Part shown: one piece after another, positions 55,302 through 64,000 of the stretch
Layout: every line of letters begins with the position of its first letter
How positions within the stretch are numbered: the first letter of the stretch is position 1
Assembly (NCBI RefSeq): GCF_000378125.1
Contig: NZ_KB899242.1
Location: 1 to 64,000 of the forward strand
Direction of reading: 5' to 3'
Source of the DNA: Rudaea cellulosilytica DSM 22992
GTDB lineage: Bacteria > Pseudomonadota > Gammaproteobacteria > Xanthomonadales > Rhodanobacteraceae
Length of the DNA stretch: 64,000 nt
Notes under the pieces: model-generated
Seen by the model: the letters and a program-made list of their open reading frames with translations, nothing else
What the model was told of the DNA's origin: nothing
Databases searched by the model: none
Program-made: the position numbers and the translations under genes

Positions 55302-58300
55302 TCAGCGTACCGGCGCGGCAGCCATGACCAACGGCAACTTCCAATTCTCGATCCGTGTCCCCTGCCCCGCATTGAGATGGCTGGTCAAGTAATACAGTCG
55401 CTGGATCTCGTCGCTCTGCCCCGGTCCCACCTTGGCATCCGCGAACCGCTGCTGCAGATAAAACGGCGGAATGCTCTGGCTGTAGAGCGTGGCGCGCACG
55501 CGTGCGATACGTGCAATTTCGCCGGGTGGCAAACGGACTTCGTAACGCACTTCATCGCTGCCAGTTAGCGTCGGATCGGTGTAGTGCGGGTCATGCGCCG
55601 CTTCACCTTCCACTTCGCCGAGCAGTCGGATGTAGGGCGATGGGCTGTCCAGGAACAGCTTCGGATCAAAGCCGCGCGGGCGCAACCGGTTATCCTTGAC
55701 CGTTTGCACACGCCGCAGGAACGACGTGGTCAGAAATCCCTCCGAATCCTTGATCAGCTCTTGGTAGATCTGCACCTGATTGCTGTGCGTGATGCGTTGG
55801 TAGTGCGGCTGGTAGTCACGCTGCGCAACACCATTTTCTGTCGGCAAGCGGTGATCGCTCAACCCATCGAGCAGGAAGCCCAGCGCGTCGGTACGGCCCG
55901 ACGCCCAGATCGGCCGGCCTCTGGAATCTTCGGCGATGAACTCGATGAACAGGCGGCGAAAACCCACGCCAGAGGGCAGGAAATGGCCGGTCTTGTTGGT
56001 CACATGCACGGTGGCCGTGAACCGGTCGTCGGTTCGATGAACATCCTTGATGGCGATGTCCGCAGATTCATGTCGCGCCATGCGCAGCATCGACTCTGCT
56101 GCGGTAATCAGGGCCGGCTGCGTCGTGGTGGCGCCCATGTAGTCGATCTGGCGCACGCCGAGCAGCAGCGGGAATTGCTGGAACATCTCGTTGAGGAACA
56201 CGTTGAGGCCATGCAGCGAATGGCGCGCGTAATCCTCGCGCGCTTTCAAGGTAATCGCTTCATCGGGCAAGCGGTGCGTGGTCGGCGCGAAATCTTCCGA
56301 CTCGATATTGGCGATCTTCGTGCCGGCCAGGCTCATCGATTTGTAGTGGCCGGGCATATGGCAGTCTTGGCAGGACTGGAACGTCGCGCCGCGCGCGAAC
56401 ACGCTGTTGGTCCATTCCAGATGCGTGGTCTGTTCGTAGGTACTCGTAACGGAGCCGCCTCCCGGCACATGCACCGAATGCGGCCGGCCGTCGTTGTCCA
56501 GCACCGGCAAAAGGATGTTGTGGCAGCTGCCGCACAGATCCGAACTCTTGATCTGCTCGCCATGTTCGGGCGTGACGCCGAGCGCGTGTTTCATCGGATC
56601 AACGATCACGTCGTCAAACGGGCCGAACAGCTTGTCGTCCGGACCGGCGACCCAGTTGCCGGTAAAACCGGACTCCTTCCCGAGTGCGGTCTTGTCGATG
56701 CGATGGCAGACGGTGCAGGAAATGCCATCGCGAGCGAGGTTGCCGTAGCCGTGAGGATCATCGGAGGCCTGGTAGCGCGTGACCATCCCGAGCCGGAACG
56801 GATCGCCGAAAGGTACCTCTGGCGGCGGCGCCACGGCGAATAGATCCTTGCAGCGTGCGTCGGCTTTCTGCGTATCGATCGCGAGCTGGCGCTGGCCCAT
56901 TGCGCCGTGACAATGCAGGCAAGTGTTTTCGACGCATTCGGTGAGCTTGGGCAGACGGTTGGTCTCACTCTGCAACTGCGAGAAAAATACTGGATCGCGC
57001 CCCGCCAGTCCCATCGGCGAAGCGCGCCATTCGCCGTACATGGATACGTTGACGGAGTTGCCGGTCTCAGGATCGTCGATCAGCATGTTCGGCGCGGCAT
57101 CGTTGGACACCGTTGCATCATGGCAACCCTGGCATTGATCGGATGTCAGGAAAAGCCCGGGCTTGAGCGCGCCTGCGCTGCGGTGGTCGAAGCTCTCTGC
57201 CGGCAGGTGGAAACGCCAGGCGGCGGCGAAATCATCCGGCCCGAGCGCGCCGAACGAAGCGGCGAATCGAGGTGCCGGGTGCGGCAATGGCTGGCTGAAG
57301 GCCCAGGCCTGGCGCTGCGCATCGCGCAGCATGGTCTCGCCCGCGCGCGTATTGTGAGCGTCGATATGCTCGGCGCCGGCGCGATCGTCAAAGCCACGAC
57401 CGCGCAGACTCAGCATGCCAAGCTGACCGATTGTGCTAACGGGCGTCACCGGCGCGCTGAAATGTTTATAGAGCAATCCGGACGTCAGCACATTGTCGAG
57501 CGAGGCGAAGGTCATCTCTTTCTCGGCCGAGGCATGACAGTTCATGCAGTACGCGCCGAACAGGCTGTAGGGAGTGACCACGTCAGCCAGTTTTTGGCCC
57601 GACGGCTTGCCTGGTTGTTCGCAGGCCGTGTTGGTGAACAGGTCGCCCGTGGGATACCAGCATGGATCGTTCGCCGGTCGATTCGGATCGGGGCCGAAAA
57701 AAGCAGGATCGGTTACTGCGCTCGAAGTGAGGATAGGCGGATTGCCCTCGCCGCTGGCGGTCGGATTGGCCCAGTACCAGCCATCGTGCGTGGCGCCGTT
57801 CTGCTTGTACATCACCGTCCATGAACTAGGCTCGATCGCGACCGCAGGCTGGCGGATTACCAGGCACTGCGCGTTCTGATCGATATGCAAAGCTTGCGGA
57901 TCGATAGAGCGCATTTCTTTGACGATCATCGCGCCGTCTGCGAGCGCGCCGTTGCGCCCGTCGCATAACCAGTCGACCACCTCGGGCGAATACCAGACTC
58001 GTACCGCCGGGTGCACGCCATAACTCTTGCCGTTTGGGAAGTCGCCAGTGTATGGACCAGTCAAGCGCCAATCATGATCGGCGACCCAGCCCAGACTGCG
58101 ATACGTCCGCTCGCGCAGGAAGGTGCGCAGGCTAAAGTCAAAACGATTCTTCGCCTCCAAGCTCGACATCTCGGCGGGCTGCGAGTCGAACAGTGCGTGC
58201 TTGCCGCGATCCGGATTCGCCGTGCACCAAGCCGTAATCGCCTGCGGCGATGGCGGCGGAGGCGACTCCGCGCACACCCACTCTGCCGGCGAATTCGGCG

Positions 58301-58391
58301 GAAATGGCGGCAGATTCGGCGTGGACTGAGCGAACGCGGTAGTGCTTGTCGACAACAAGATCACAAGACTCTGATACCGCGCTGCCTTCAA
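55302..58391 (-). CDS. Exported six-haem cytochrome c
   Basis: 1,029 residues with a Sec signal ending AFAQS. Six CxxCH haem sites at residues about 282 (CMNCH), 420 (CQGCH), 491 (CLHCH), 559 (CTVCH), 620 (CGSCH) and 674 (CQDCH). Residues 25-280 and 690-1029 have no haem and must form separate domains. Other conserved-looking His may be distal ligands. Multihaem periplasmic or surface cytochromes carry electrons to or from outer partners; the substrate here is not evident. The neighbours are an OM barrel and a large di-haem protein upstream. Confidence 0.88.
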   Translation of the reverse strand: MKAARYQSLVILLSTSTTAFAQSTPNLPPFPPNSPAEWVCAESPPPPSPQAITAWCTANPDRGKHALFDSQPAEMSSLEAKNRFDFSLRTFLRERTYRSLGWVADHDWRLTGPYTGDFPNGKSYGVHPAVRVWYSPEVVDWLCDGRNGALADGAMIVKEMRSIDPQALHIDQNAQCLVIRQPAVAIEPSSWTVMYKQNGATHDGWYWANPTASGEGNPPILTSSAVTDPAFFGPDPNRPANDPCWYPTGDLFTNTACEQPGKPSGQKLADVVTPYSLFGAYCMNCHASAEKEMTFASLDNVLTSGLLYKHFSAPVTPVSTIGQLGMLSLRGRGFDDRAGAEHIDAHNTRAGETMLRDAQRQAWAFSQPLPHPAPRFAASFGALGPDDFAAAWRFHLPAESFDHRSAGALKPGLFLTSDQCQGCHDATVSNDAAPNMLIDDPETGNSVNVSMYGEWRASPMGLAGRDPVFFSQLQSETNRLPKLTECVENTCLHCHGAMGQRQLAIDTQKADARCKDLFAVAPPPEVPFGDPFRLGMVTRYQASDDPHGYGNLARDGISCTVCHRIDKTALGKESGFTGNWVAGPDDKLFGPFDDVIVDPMKHALGVTPEHGEQIKSSDLCGSCHNILLPVLDNDGRPHSVHVPGGGSVTSTYEQTTHLEWTNSVFARGATFQSCQDCHMPGHYKSMSLAGTKIANIESEDFAPTTHRLPDEAITLKAREDYARHSLHGLNVFLNEMFQQFPLLLGVRQIDYMGATTTQPALITAAESMLRMARHESADIAIKDVHRTDDRFTATVHVTNKTGHFLPSGVGFRRLFIEFIAEDSRGRPIWASGRTDALGFLLDGLSDHRLPTENGVAQRDYQPHYQRITHSNQVQIYQELIKDSEGFLTTSFLRRVQTVKDNRLRPRGFDPKLFLDSPSPYIRLLGEVEGEAAHDPHYTDPTLTGSDEVRYEVRLPPGEIARIARVRATLYSQSIPPFYLQQRFADAKVGPGQSDEIQRLYYLTSHLNAGQGTRIENWKLPLVMAAAPVR

Positions 58392-58464
58392 GTCCCCTCC
58401 CCCGCGATCGCGACTCGCATTTTTGAATTGAGGCTCCCAAAAAATCGGCTTTAACTTGCGGTTG

Positions 58465-58498
58465 CCACGCCTGCAAGTTTGATTTACGGCAGGCGTGG
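58465..58498 (-). other. Perfect inverted repeat upstream of the six-haem gene, with a coding-like fragment
   Basis: CCACGCCTGC (58465-58474) and GCAGGCGTGG (58489-58498) form a 10-bp stem. On the minus strand a 37-codon frame ending in the loop reads LAFRLVEHDQNGKISYFCNN, which looks coding but has no start. It may be a gene remnant with its terminator. The rest of 58392-58694 shows nothing recognisable. Confidence 0.35.
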
Positions 58499-58694
58499 TA
58501 AAAACAATGGGTCGTTGTTGCAGAAATAGCTGATCTTGCCGTTCTGGTCGTGCTCCACCAGGCGGAAGGCCAGCGCGTTATCTCGGGACTTAGCCTCCTA
58601 TCGATTGACGTCGTCCCTTTGTGTTCTGCACGACGATGCATTTCGTTGCGAAACTTCCGCAGGCAGGCGTCGGACTTATAGGACCCCACCCCAG

Positions 58695-59852
58695 TTAGAA
58701 CCGGTACGCGAAGCCCACGGTCAGCGTTCTCGCCCAGAAATCGGTCGTAGCGAGGCTGAACGCCGGCTGCGCAGCCCCCACCGACTGTACCGGCGAGTCG
58801 TTGCCGTAGGACACGGTCTGTGTCGGATCGATGTTGCGATTGATCTGCTCGCCGGGCCGCACGACGTTGCTTGCCGACATGAACGAATAGCCGACGAACA
58901 CGGTCGCCTCGGGCGTCAGCCGGTAGCCCACGTTGAGCGTTATTTCCGGCACGGTGGCGAACACGCTCTGCGTGTGGTTGCCGCTGTTCGACGGAAACGC
59001 GAAATAACCGCCCGGGAAAATCTGCGTTGCCCCGTAGTTCGTGTAGTCGTTGGTCACGAGGAAGCCGTTGACCGACACTCGTTGCTGCATCGTGCCGAAC
59101 GCGACCTTGGCGGCGAGGCTCCCTACCCACGGCCCGCGCTCGAACGCGGCGCGCGCACCCACTTGCAGACCGTAGAAGCGGTTGCGGGCGGCGAACGCGT
59201 CGGTGGTGTTCCAGATGTCTGCCGGATTCGGCGGGTTGTACGGGCTGCTGGTGGTGATCGTGTACGACTCGCGCAGTTGCAGGAAGCGGAAGCCGCCCAA
59301 AAGATCGAGGCGCCAGCCATCTTGCGGCGGCAGCGACCACGTGACGTTGACCTCGCCGCCGCCGAGCGAATTCGAGAATGTCGCCCGCGCGCTGCCGCGG
59401 TAGTCGGGCCAGTACGACAGCTCGGTGACGTTTTCCTGTTGGGTCGTCACATCGTAGAACGGAAGCAGCAGGTCGATCGAGCCGGGTTGGCCCGTCGAGC
59501 TCACGCTGGACGACGTCGTGCGGCTCGGGAGGTAGAAGCCGCCGAGCTCGACGCCCATGCGGTTGTCGAGGCGATAGGTCGCCGTGACGCGCAAGCCAGC
59601 GTTGACGTTGGTGTCGACCGTGCCGCCGCCCAGCAGCACATTGACGCCGGGCGCATCGAGGTAGTTGTCGGTGACGATCGGTACCGGCGTCGGGCTCGCC
59701 TTCAGCGACGCGAAGAGCGCCTCTGTGCTCAGCGACCAGCGGCTGTCGCTCTCGGCCGGCATCGGCGCGGTTTGCGCGAGCGCGACGCCCGCCGCGCAGC
59801 CCCCCAGAGCTATGGCAGTGGCGCACCGAAGAACGGCGTGTCTCCTCTTCAT
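58695..59852 (-). CDS. BBP7-family outer-membrane beta-barrel protein
   Basis: 385 residues from the ATG at 59852; frames further upstream overlap the next gene and lack family similarity. A Sec signal (LRCATAIALGGCAAGVALAQ) precedes a barrel of alternating strands. Family features as I know them: PVPIVTDNYLDAPG, NVLLGGGTVDTNVNAGLRVT, GVELGGFYLPSR, and LDLLGGFRFLQLRESYTI. The last residues TLTVGFAYRF end in Phe, as usual for BAM substrates. It begins 20 nt after the di-haem oxidoreductase stop and is probably cotranscribed. Confidence 0.85.
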   Translation of the reverse strand: MKRRHAVLRCATAIALGGCAAGVALAQTAPMPAESDSRWSLSTEALFASLKASPTPVPIVTDNYLDAPGVNVLLGGGTVDTNVNAGLRVTATYRLDNRMGVELGGFYLPSRTTSSSVSSTGQPGSIDLLLPFYDVTTQQENVTELSYWPDYRGSARATFSNSLGGGEVNVTWSLPPQDGWRLDLLGGFRFLQLRESYTITTSSPYNPPNPADIWNTTDAFAARNRFYGLQVGARAAFERGPWVGSLAAKVAFGTMQQRVSVNGFLVTNDYTNYGATQIFPGGYFAFPSNSGNHTQSVFATVPEITLNVGYRLTPEATVFVGYSFMSASNVVRPGEQINRNIDPTQTVSYGNDSPVQSVGAAQPAFSLATTDFWARTLTVGFAYRF

Positions 59853-59872
59853 GGGGTGGTCTCCGTTGCGCT

Positions 59873-62800
59873 TCACAGCGAGTAGAGGAACGCGCGCAGG
59901 TTCTGCACGTCGCTCGCCGACAGCGCGTTCAGCGCGTCGATGGTTCCCAGCTTCTTGACCGCGGGTCCGTCGTGCATGAAGGCCGCCTCGACGGCGTCGC
60001 ACGCGCGTCCGTCGTGCATCAGGAAATCGCACGCGGGGTCGCCGGGGTTCTTCGTGTTGCCTTGGGAATCGGTGACGAAGCGGTTGAAGCGCATGCCTTT
60101 CAGCGCCGGCGTGCGGATCTTCTGCACGTAGTTCTGATACTCGGCCAACACCACGCCGGTGGCCGCATCGCGGATCTTCTTGCCCGCCGGCACGACGGCG
60201 ACCTGCGACAGGTAGCCCATGTCGTGCATCAACAGGTCGGTGCCGAGATACGACAGGAAAGGCTTGTTGCCGCCCGCCTTCGGATCGTAACGATTCTTGA
60301 GGCGGTCGCGGTACGCTTGGCTGAGCATCGTGTCGTCGGGATTGAAATCGATCCGGTCGATGACATGGCACGTATCGCACTTCAGGTTGCGGAACACGGT
60401 CTCGCCGGCGATCACTTCGGGCAGCTGCACCTGGAACTCGGAACGGGTGGGATTGCCTATCCAGCGTGCGTAATCGGCCATGCGCTCGATATCTTTCTCA
60501 CTCAAGTTTCTGTTGCCGGCCTGCTGGTCGACGCACGTCTTGTCGGCCGGCCCGCAGTTCGGCGCGAGGTAGCGGATCGGCGACGCCGACTTGCCGTTCG
60601 GGTAGAGCTTCTTGTAACCCTCGCTCGAGGTCATGTTCATCTCGACGAAGGCGGCGTTGGCCACCTGGTCTTCGAGCGAGGCGCGATCGCCCAGCCAGCC
60701 GAAGCGGCCGATGTAGCAGTCCTGCATGCTCTTCGTGATGCAGTTCGGCTTCACCTTGCCGCCGACGCCGTCACGCGAGCCGACGGTCCAGATGAGCTGG
60801 CCCGCGATGTCCTTGCCGAGCAGCGCTTGCTGGCTGGCGCGGAAGCCGATGATCGCATCGTTGGGCATCGCCTCGATCGCGCTCGAGTTGCCGAGCCGCT
60901 TGCCGTTCAGCAGCATGTAGCCGACCGCCTGCGCGTTGATCGCATTTTCGATCGCCTCGCCGCTGACGTCGTTGCAGGTCAGGGGCCAGGGCTTGCCGAT
61001 CGGTGCGAGCAACACGATCTGGCAGTTGCCGCCGACGGTGAACGAACCCACCTTGACCTGCCAGGGGGTGTAGATCTTGTTGAGTTCGGCGTTCTTGCGT
61101 TGCGTCGCTACGACCAGACTGTCATCGCTCGCAGGCACATACGACCACTGGTAACTGTTCCCCTGCGTGACGTGGAAGCTGTCGCCGTAGAAGTTCATGA
61201 TCGCGTTGCTGTAGTACAGGTCGGTCGACGTGCGCGGCGGCGACAACAGCGTGAGCGGGGTGAAGGCCTTCGGTTCGGAAAACACGGAACCGTCGTCGCG
61301 GGCGGTGCTGCGCAGCAGGTCGAAGAAGACGAGCTTCATCGGGTGAATGCTCCCGGTGAAGGTGTAGTCCTCGCCAGTGTAGACGGTCCCGGTCGCCTTG
61401 CTTTTGGGGTTGTATACCGCTCCCGTCATGAACTCCTGCAGCTTCGCGTCCAGCGTGAGTTGCGGGTTGATCGGGATGCCGCTGCCGTTGCGCACGTGGC
61501 AGCTGTCGCAGGTATTGCCGTGGAACGGGACCTTGGCTGCGGCCCCGTCGAAGGCGGCGTTGAAAATCATCGTCGGAAAACTCTTCTTCGCCGCGTCCGT
61601 CGCCCCTTCCCTGACGACCTCGTTATACATGCCCTGCATCCGGTACTCGTTGTGCCAGAGGGTCCTGCCACGGATCCCTTCGGCGAACACCTGGGGCTCC
61701 GCTTCCATGTGATTGGTCATCAGCAGCGTGTGGTAGAACTCCCTGCCGCTGTACTGCCGGGGGACGAACGCACGCTTGATGTCGGCCTCGTTCGCGATCG
61801 GTATGTACAGGCTGAAGACGCTCGTGTTGTAGACCTGCTCGTAGATGGAATAACGCTTGTTGGCGGAACTCCGGTAGAACGAGACCGGAAGCTGAAGTCC
61901 CGGCACGCCGGCAAACAGGAACGACGTGCGGCCGTACTGGTTCGCCGGGATGATATTCGCAGCCGTCAGCAGTTGCGTGTTCCAGGTGGCGGGCCATTGC
62001 TGGATCCAGCCGTTGTGGTGCAGCTCGTAGTTGAGCCCGCACTTGCGCAGACTCGTCGCGTCGCCCTTCGCCAGGTGGTCCAGCGTACATTGGCGCGGAT
62101 AGAGCGTTTGCTTCGCTCGGTAGATGCCGCTGGTCGTGCAGTTCGGCCCGTTGGGCCCCGTCAACGTCGTGTCGCAGGTCGAGAAATTCTGCGGCCGAGA
62201 CAGCTCGTCCGTTATGGCGAAGGTGCCGAGGAAGGGGTTCTGCGCGGACTGCAGCTGGAAATCCCCCCATTCCATCGAATTGCCGCTCCACGGGAAGTGT
62301 CGCTGGTTCTCCGCCGTGCCCTGGTCAGTCTTGAAGTTCGTGAGCGCATTGTTGAACCACCGGAGCAGGAAATCGTTGTATTTCGAAAACGTCATGTCAT
62401 CGGAAGGTAACGTCGCGGGGACCGGCGCGAGATCGAAGGCCGCCAGGACAATGTTGCAGACCGTGATGCCTTCGAGGCAGTGGTTATTGGGAGACTGCGG
62501 CCATACCGACCAAGGGACCGCGCGCGGCCAGCCTAGCGCGCCGCCGGCGCCCCAGGCATTGAATCCGTTGTTGAACGGCGAGAGGTAATCGGCGTAGCAA
62601 ACGGGATCCTGCATGTCGACGTATAAGTAATTCCCGTTGCCGTCGTAATTCTTCTCGAACATCCCGTCGCAGTAGTGCGACATGAACCAGGGGAGCTGCG
62701 GCGCGTAGGTGCTGCCGTCGGTGATCGTGTACTTGTCGTAAACGCCGGCGTTGCCTTGATCGTTGCCGTAGACGCGCGGCGCCAGCTTGACCCCGTTGTC

Positions 62801-63286
62801 GTCGACCGTGGTGTAGTAATTGCCGACCTTGAGCAGGACCTCGATGCACGGCATCGACGTGTCCTGGCACTCGGCAGGGTTGTTGATCGGGGGCACCTCC
62901 TTCGGCGCCGTGTCGGGCGTCTTGACGGGCGTCGCGTACACCGTGTCGATGCGTTGCATGCCGAGGATGTTGGTGACGCCGGTCTCGAGCATGCAGTCTG
63001 CATTGGACCAGTCTGGATTGGACAGTTTCTTTTTGGCGCAGAAATCCTTGTCGTTCTGCGGCAACGCCTCGTACGGCATGATCAGCGGCTCGTCGATCTG
63101 GTTGCCGGCGAACGTGCCGAGCTTCTGGTGCCACGGCACATCCGAGTACCACTCGTTGACGGGCTGTTTGGTCGTGATCGCGGGCCAGAACGGTGCACGA
63201 TCGTTCTGGTTCTGGGCGCTTGCGACGATCACGAAGGTGGCCGCCAGCAAAGCGGTGCCTAGAGCAAGGATGGATCGGATCTTCAC
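59873..63286 (-). CDS. Oversized exported di-haem oxidoreductase-like cytochrome
   Basis: 1,137 residues, two to three times the usual length of di-haem peroxidase/oxidoreductases. A Sec signal ends VIVASAQ. Two haem sites, CDSCH (about 593) and CDTCH (about 970), are 377 residues apart, much farther than in bacterial di-haem peroxidases or RoxA-type oxygenases. The C-terminal part has KIRTPALKGMRFNRFVTD and FMHDGPAVKKL, typical of the di-haem oxidoreductase family. The first 590 residues have many Trp/Asn/Cys pairs and no recognised domain. With an OM barrel directly downstream, an envelope or surface redox role is likely; the substrate is unknown. Confidence 0.82.
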   Translation of the reverse strand: MKIRSILALGTALLAATFVIVASAQNQNDRAPFWPAITTKQPVNEWYSDVPWHQKLGTFAGNQIDEPLIMPYEALPQNDKDFCAKKKLSNPDWSNADCMLETGVTNILGMQRIDTVYATPVKTPDTAPKEVPPINNPAECQDTSMPCIEVLLKVGNYYTTVDDNGVKLAPRVYGNDQGNAGVYDKYTITDGSTYAPQLPWFMSHYCDGMFEKNYDGNGNYLYVDMQDPVCYADYLSPFNNGFNAWGAGGALGWPRAVPWSVWPQSPNNHCLEGITVCNIVLAAFDLAPVPATLPSDDMTFSKYNDFLLRWFNNALTNFKTDQGTAENQRHFPWSGNSMEWGDFQLQSAQNPFLGTFAITDELSRPQNFSTCDTTLTGPNGPNCTTSGIYRAKQTLYPRQCTLDHLAKGDATSLRKCGLNYELHHNGWIQQWPATWNTQLLTAANIIPANQYGRTSFLFAGVPGLQLPVSFYRSSANKRYSIYEQVYNTSVFSLYIPIANEADIKRAFVPRQYSGREFYHTLLMTNHMEAEPQVFAEGIRGRTLWHNEYRMQGMYNEVVREGATDAAKKSFPTMIFNAAFDGAAAKVPFHGNTCDSCHVRNGSGIPINPQLTLDAKLQEFMTGAVYNPKSKATGTVYTGEDYTFTGSIHPMKLVFFDLLRSTARDDGSVFSEPKAFTPLTLLSPPRTSTDLYYSNAIMNFYGDSFHVTQGNSYQWSYVPASDDSLVVATQRKNAELNKIYTPWQVKVGSFTVGGNCQIVLLAPIGKPWPLTCNDVSGEAIENAINAQAVGYMLLNGKRLGNSSAIEAMPNDAIIGFRASQQALLGKDIAGQLIWTVGSRDGVGGKVKPNCITKSMQDCYIGRFGWLGDRASLEDQVANAAFVEMNMTSSEGYKKLYPNGKSASPIRYLAPNCGPADKTCVDQQAGNRNLSEKDIERMADYARWIGNPTRSEFQVQLPEVIAGETVFRNLKCDTCHVIDRIDFNPDDTMLSQAYRDRLKNRYDPKAGGNKPFLSYLGTDLLMHDMGYLSQVAVVPAGKKIRDAATGVVLAEYQNYVQKIRTPALKGMRFNRFVTDSQGNTKNPGDPACDFLMHDGRACDAVEAAFMHDGPAVKKLGTIDALNALSASDVQNLRAFLYSL

Positions 63287-63513
63287 GCGCGGTCTCCCCT
63301 GTGTTGCGGTTGAAGTCGTCCCTTATGTGTTCGGCGTTGTCGTTTGAAGCATACGCACGTCCCCAATCTGCGAGATATACCCTGATCAGGCTATAGCCAC
63401 TCGGAATGGGTAACAACGCACAAAACTGTCGCCAAGAAATCACGATGCGCGAAGACCCAAACGCTATCCATGCGCTTCGGGACACCCTCACTCCTACCGA
63501 TCGAGCATACACC

Positions 63514-64000
63514 TTAATCGATGATCGGAAGGGTCTCCCCACTGCTCTCCTCTGCCGAAGAAAACGGTATGAAAGGCGGCGGTTTGAGTGATCCCACGCA
63601 ACCCGTATCGGGTGCGTCTGGGTTGTCGAAGAAGGACCTGACCACTGTCTGCGCGCATTGCGAATTGGCAATCACGAAATGCCCGATCCCGGGAATGCTG
63701 ATGATCGTTCCTTTCGCAAGCGTGGCCGCCACTTTCTTCGCAAAGTCCAGGTCGGTCACCGCATCGAAGCTGCCCGAGACAAGCAGCACGGGCAGATTCG
63801 TCGTCAGTGGCCGGTGGGCATCTGCGGCGGCAGGAACTCGCCAGATTCGCCGGCAATCATCGTTATTGTAGGCCCAGGTACTCACCGCCTGCTCGGTGAT
63901 CGATGTTGGATAAAAGGGGAAAGCCTGCTTGCCTGCTGCGCTGAGTTCGCGCCGCGGGAATGGGTATTGCTCGCGGCAGACCACTCCGTATCCGAGACCG
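63514..64000 (-). CDS. TAP-like alpha/beta hydrolase, C-terminal part (5' end outside window)
   Basis: About 160 residues are visible; the frame continues past base 64000 (GLGYGVVCREQY at the edge). VLLVSGSFDAVTDL supplies the catalytic Asp and GIGHFVIAN the His of an alpha/beta hydrolase, and the arrangement resembles the C-terminal domain of tripeptidyl aminopeptidase-like enzymes. The nucleophile lies outside the window. Confidence 0.75.
   Translation of the reverse strand, partial: GLGYGVVCREQYPFPRRELSAAGKQAFPFYPTSITEQAVSTWAYNNDDCRRIWRVPAAADAHRPLTTNLPVLLVSGSFDAVTDLDFAKKVAATLAKGTIISIPGIGHFVIANSQCAQTVVRSFFDNPDAPDTGCVGSLKPPPFIPFSSAEESSGETLPIID

Noticed and set aside
58138-59826. 562-codon minus-strand frame overlapping the BBP7 gene
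   Set aside because: Out of frame with a clear outer-membrane protein that has a signal peptide and family motifs.
59972-62410. 812-codon plus-strand frame opposite the di-haem gene
   Set aside because: The minus strand has signal peptide and haem motifs; the plus frame is Val/Arg/Asp-rich shadow.
1-64000. CRISPR arrays, rRNA and tRNA genes
   Set aside because: No regularly spaced short repeats, no rRNA-like blocks and no cloverleaf with a TψC-like GTTCGAATC arm was found by reading.

Overview
The window is high in G+C with short intergenic gaps. Gene content (LysR/pirin/peroxidase-type hydrolase, HI0933-like flavoproteins, c-type multihaem cytochromes, Tat-exported hydrolases, IS30, KfrA) fits a Gram-negative proteobacterium. 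I infer a gammaproteobacterium of the Xanthomonadales/Rhodanobacteraceae type, but nothing in the window fixes the genus.

Region 1 (1-23.6 kb) is a tandem polymorphic-toxin locus. Two giant exported proteins (more than 3,700 and 3,403 residues) each carry stacked IPT/TIG domains, a discoidin-like domain, Fn3 and other Ig-like domains, a long RHS/YD shell with an RHS core, and a different C-terminal tip. The first tip looks like a lysozyme/transglycosylase and is followed by a signal-peptide protein (candidate periplasmic immunity). The second tip is an HNH nuclease and its stop codon overlaps a cytoplasmic DUF4265 protein (candidate immunity). A promoter, a structured leader and an intrinsic terminator precede the second giant gene. 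A prpD-like C-terminal remnant and an intact IS30-family element close the region.

Region 2 (25.5-32.7 kb, minus strand) is a run of three exported hydrolases: a trypsin-like protease, a Tat-type amidohydrolase, and a 1,164-residue patatin whose catalytic Ser and Asp are separated by about ten predicted membrane helices.

Region 3 (33-47 kb) looks like a defence/mobility island. It holds a broken AAA ATPase, a WYL regulator with a DUF2235 hydrolase, and a divergent, tightly packed operon of MBL-fold protein, E2-E1-JAB triple fusion and Cys-cluster protein (a ubiquitin-like conjugation system). A four-TM protein, a HEPN-like protein, an HNH nuclease, and a tyrosine recombinase divergent from a KfrA-like coiled-coil protein follow, the last pair separated by two palindromes. 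A roughly 40-nt intergenic repeat occurs at four places; three same-strand copies bound Region 2 and the AAA gene.

Region 4 (47-54 kb) is ordinary chromosome: Dabb protein, LysR/pirin/alpha-beta hydrolase, a DUF1275 remnant and two convergent flavoproteins. Region 5 (54-64 kb, minus strand) encodes exported proteins: an oversized di-haem oxidoreductase with a BBP7-type outer-membrane barrel, a six-haem cytochrome, a class-A-beta-lactamase-like serine hydrolase and, at the right edge, a partial alpha/beta hydrolase.

The most system-like and least described elements are the MBL/E2-E1-JAB/Cys-cluster operon with its divergent WYL-DUF2235 arm, the paired giant toxins with compartment-matched immunity, and the membrane-patatin hydrolase operon.
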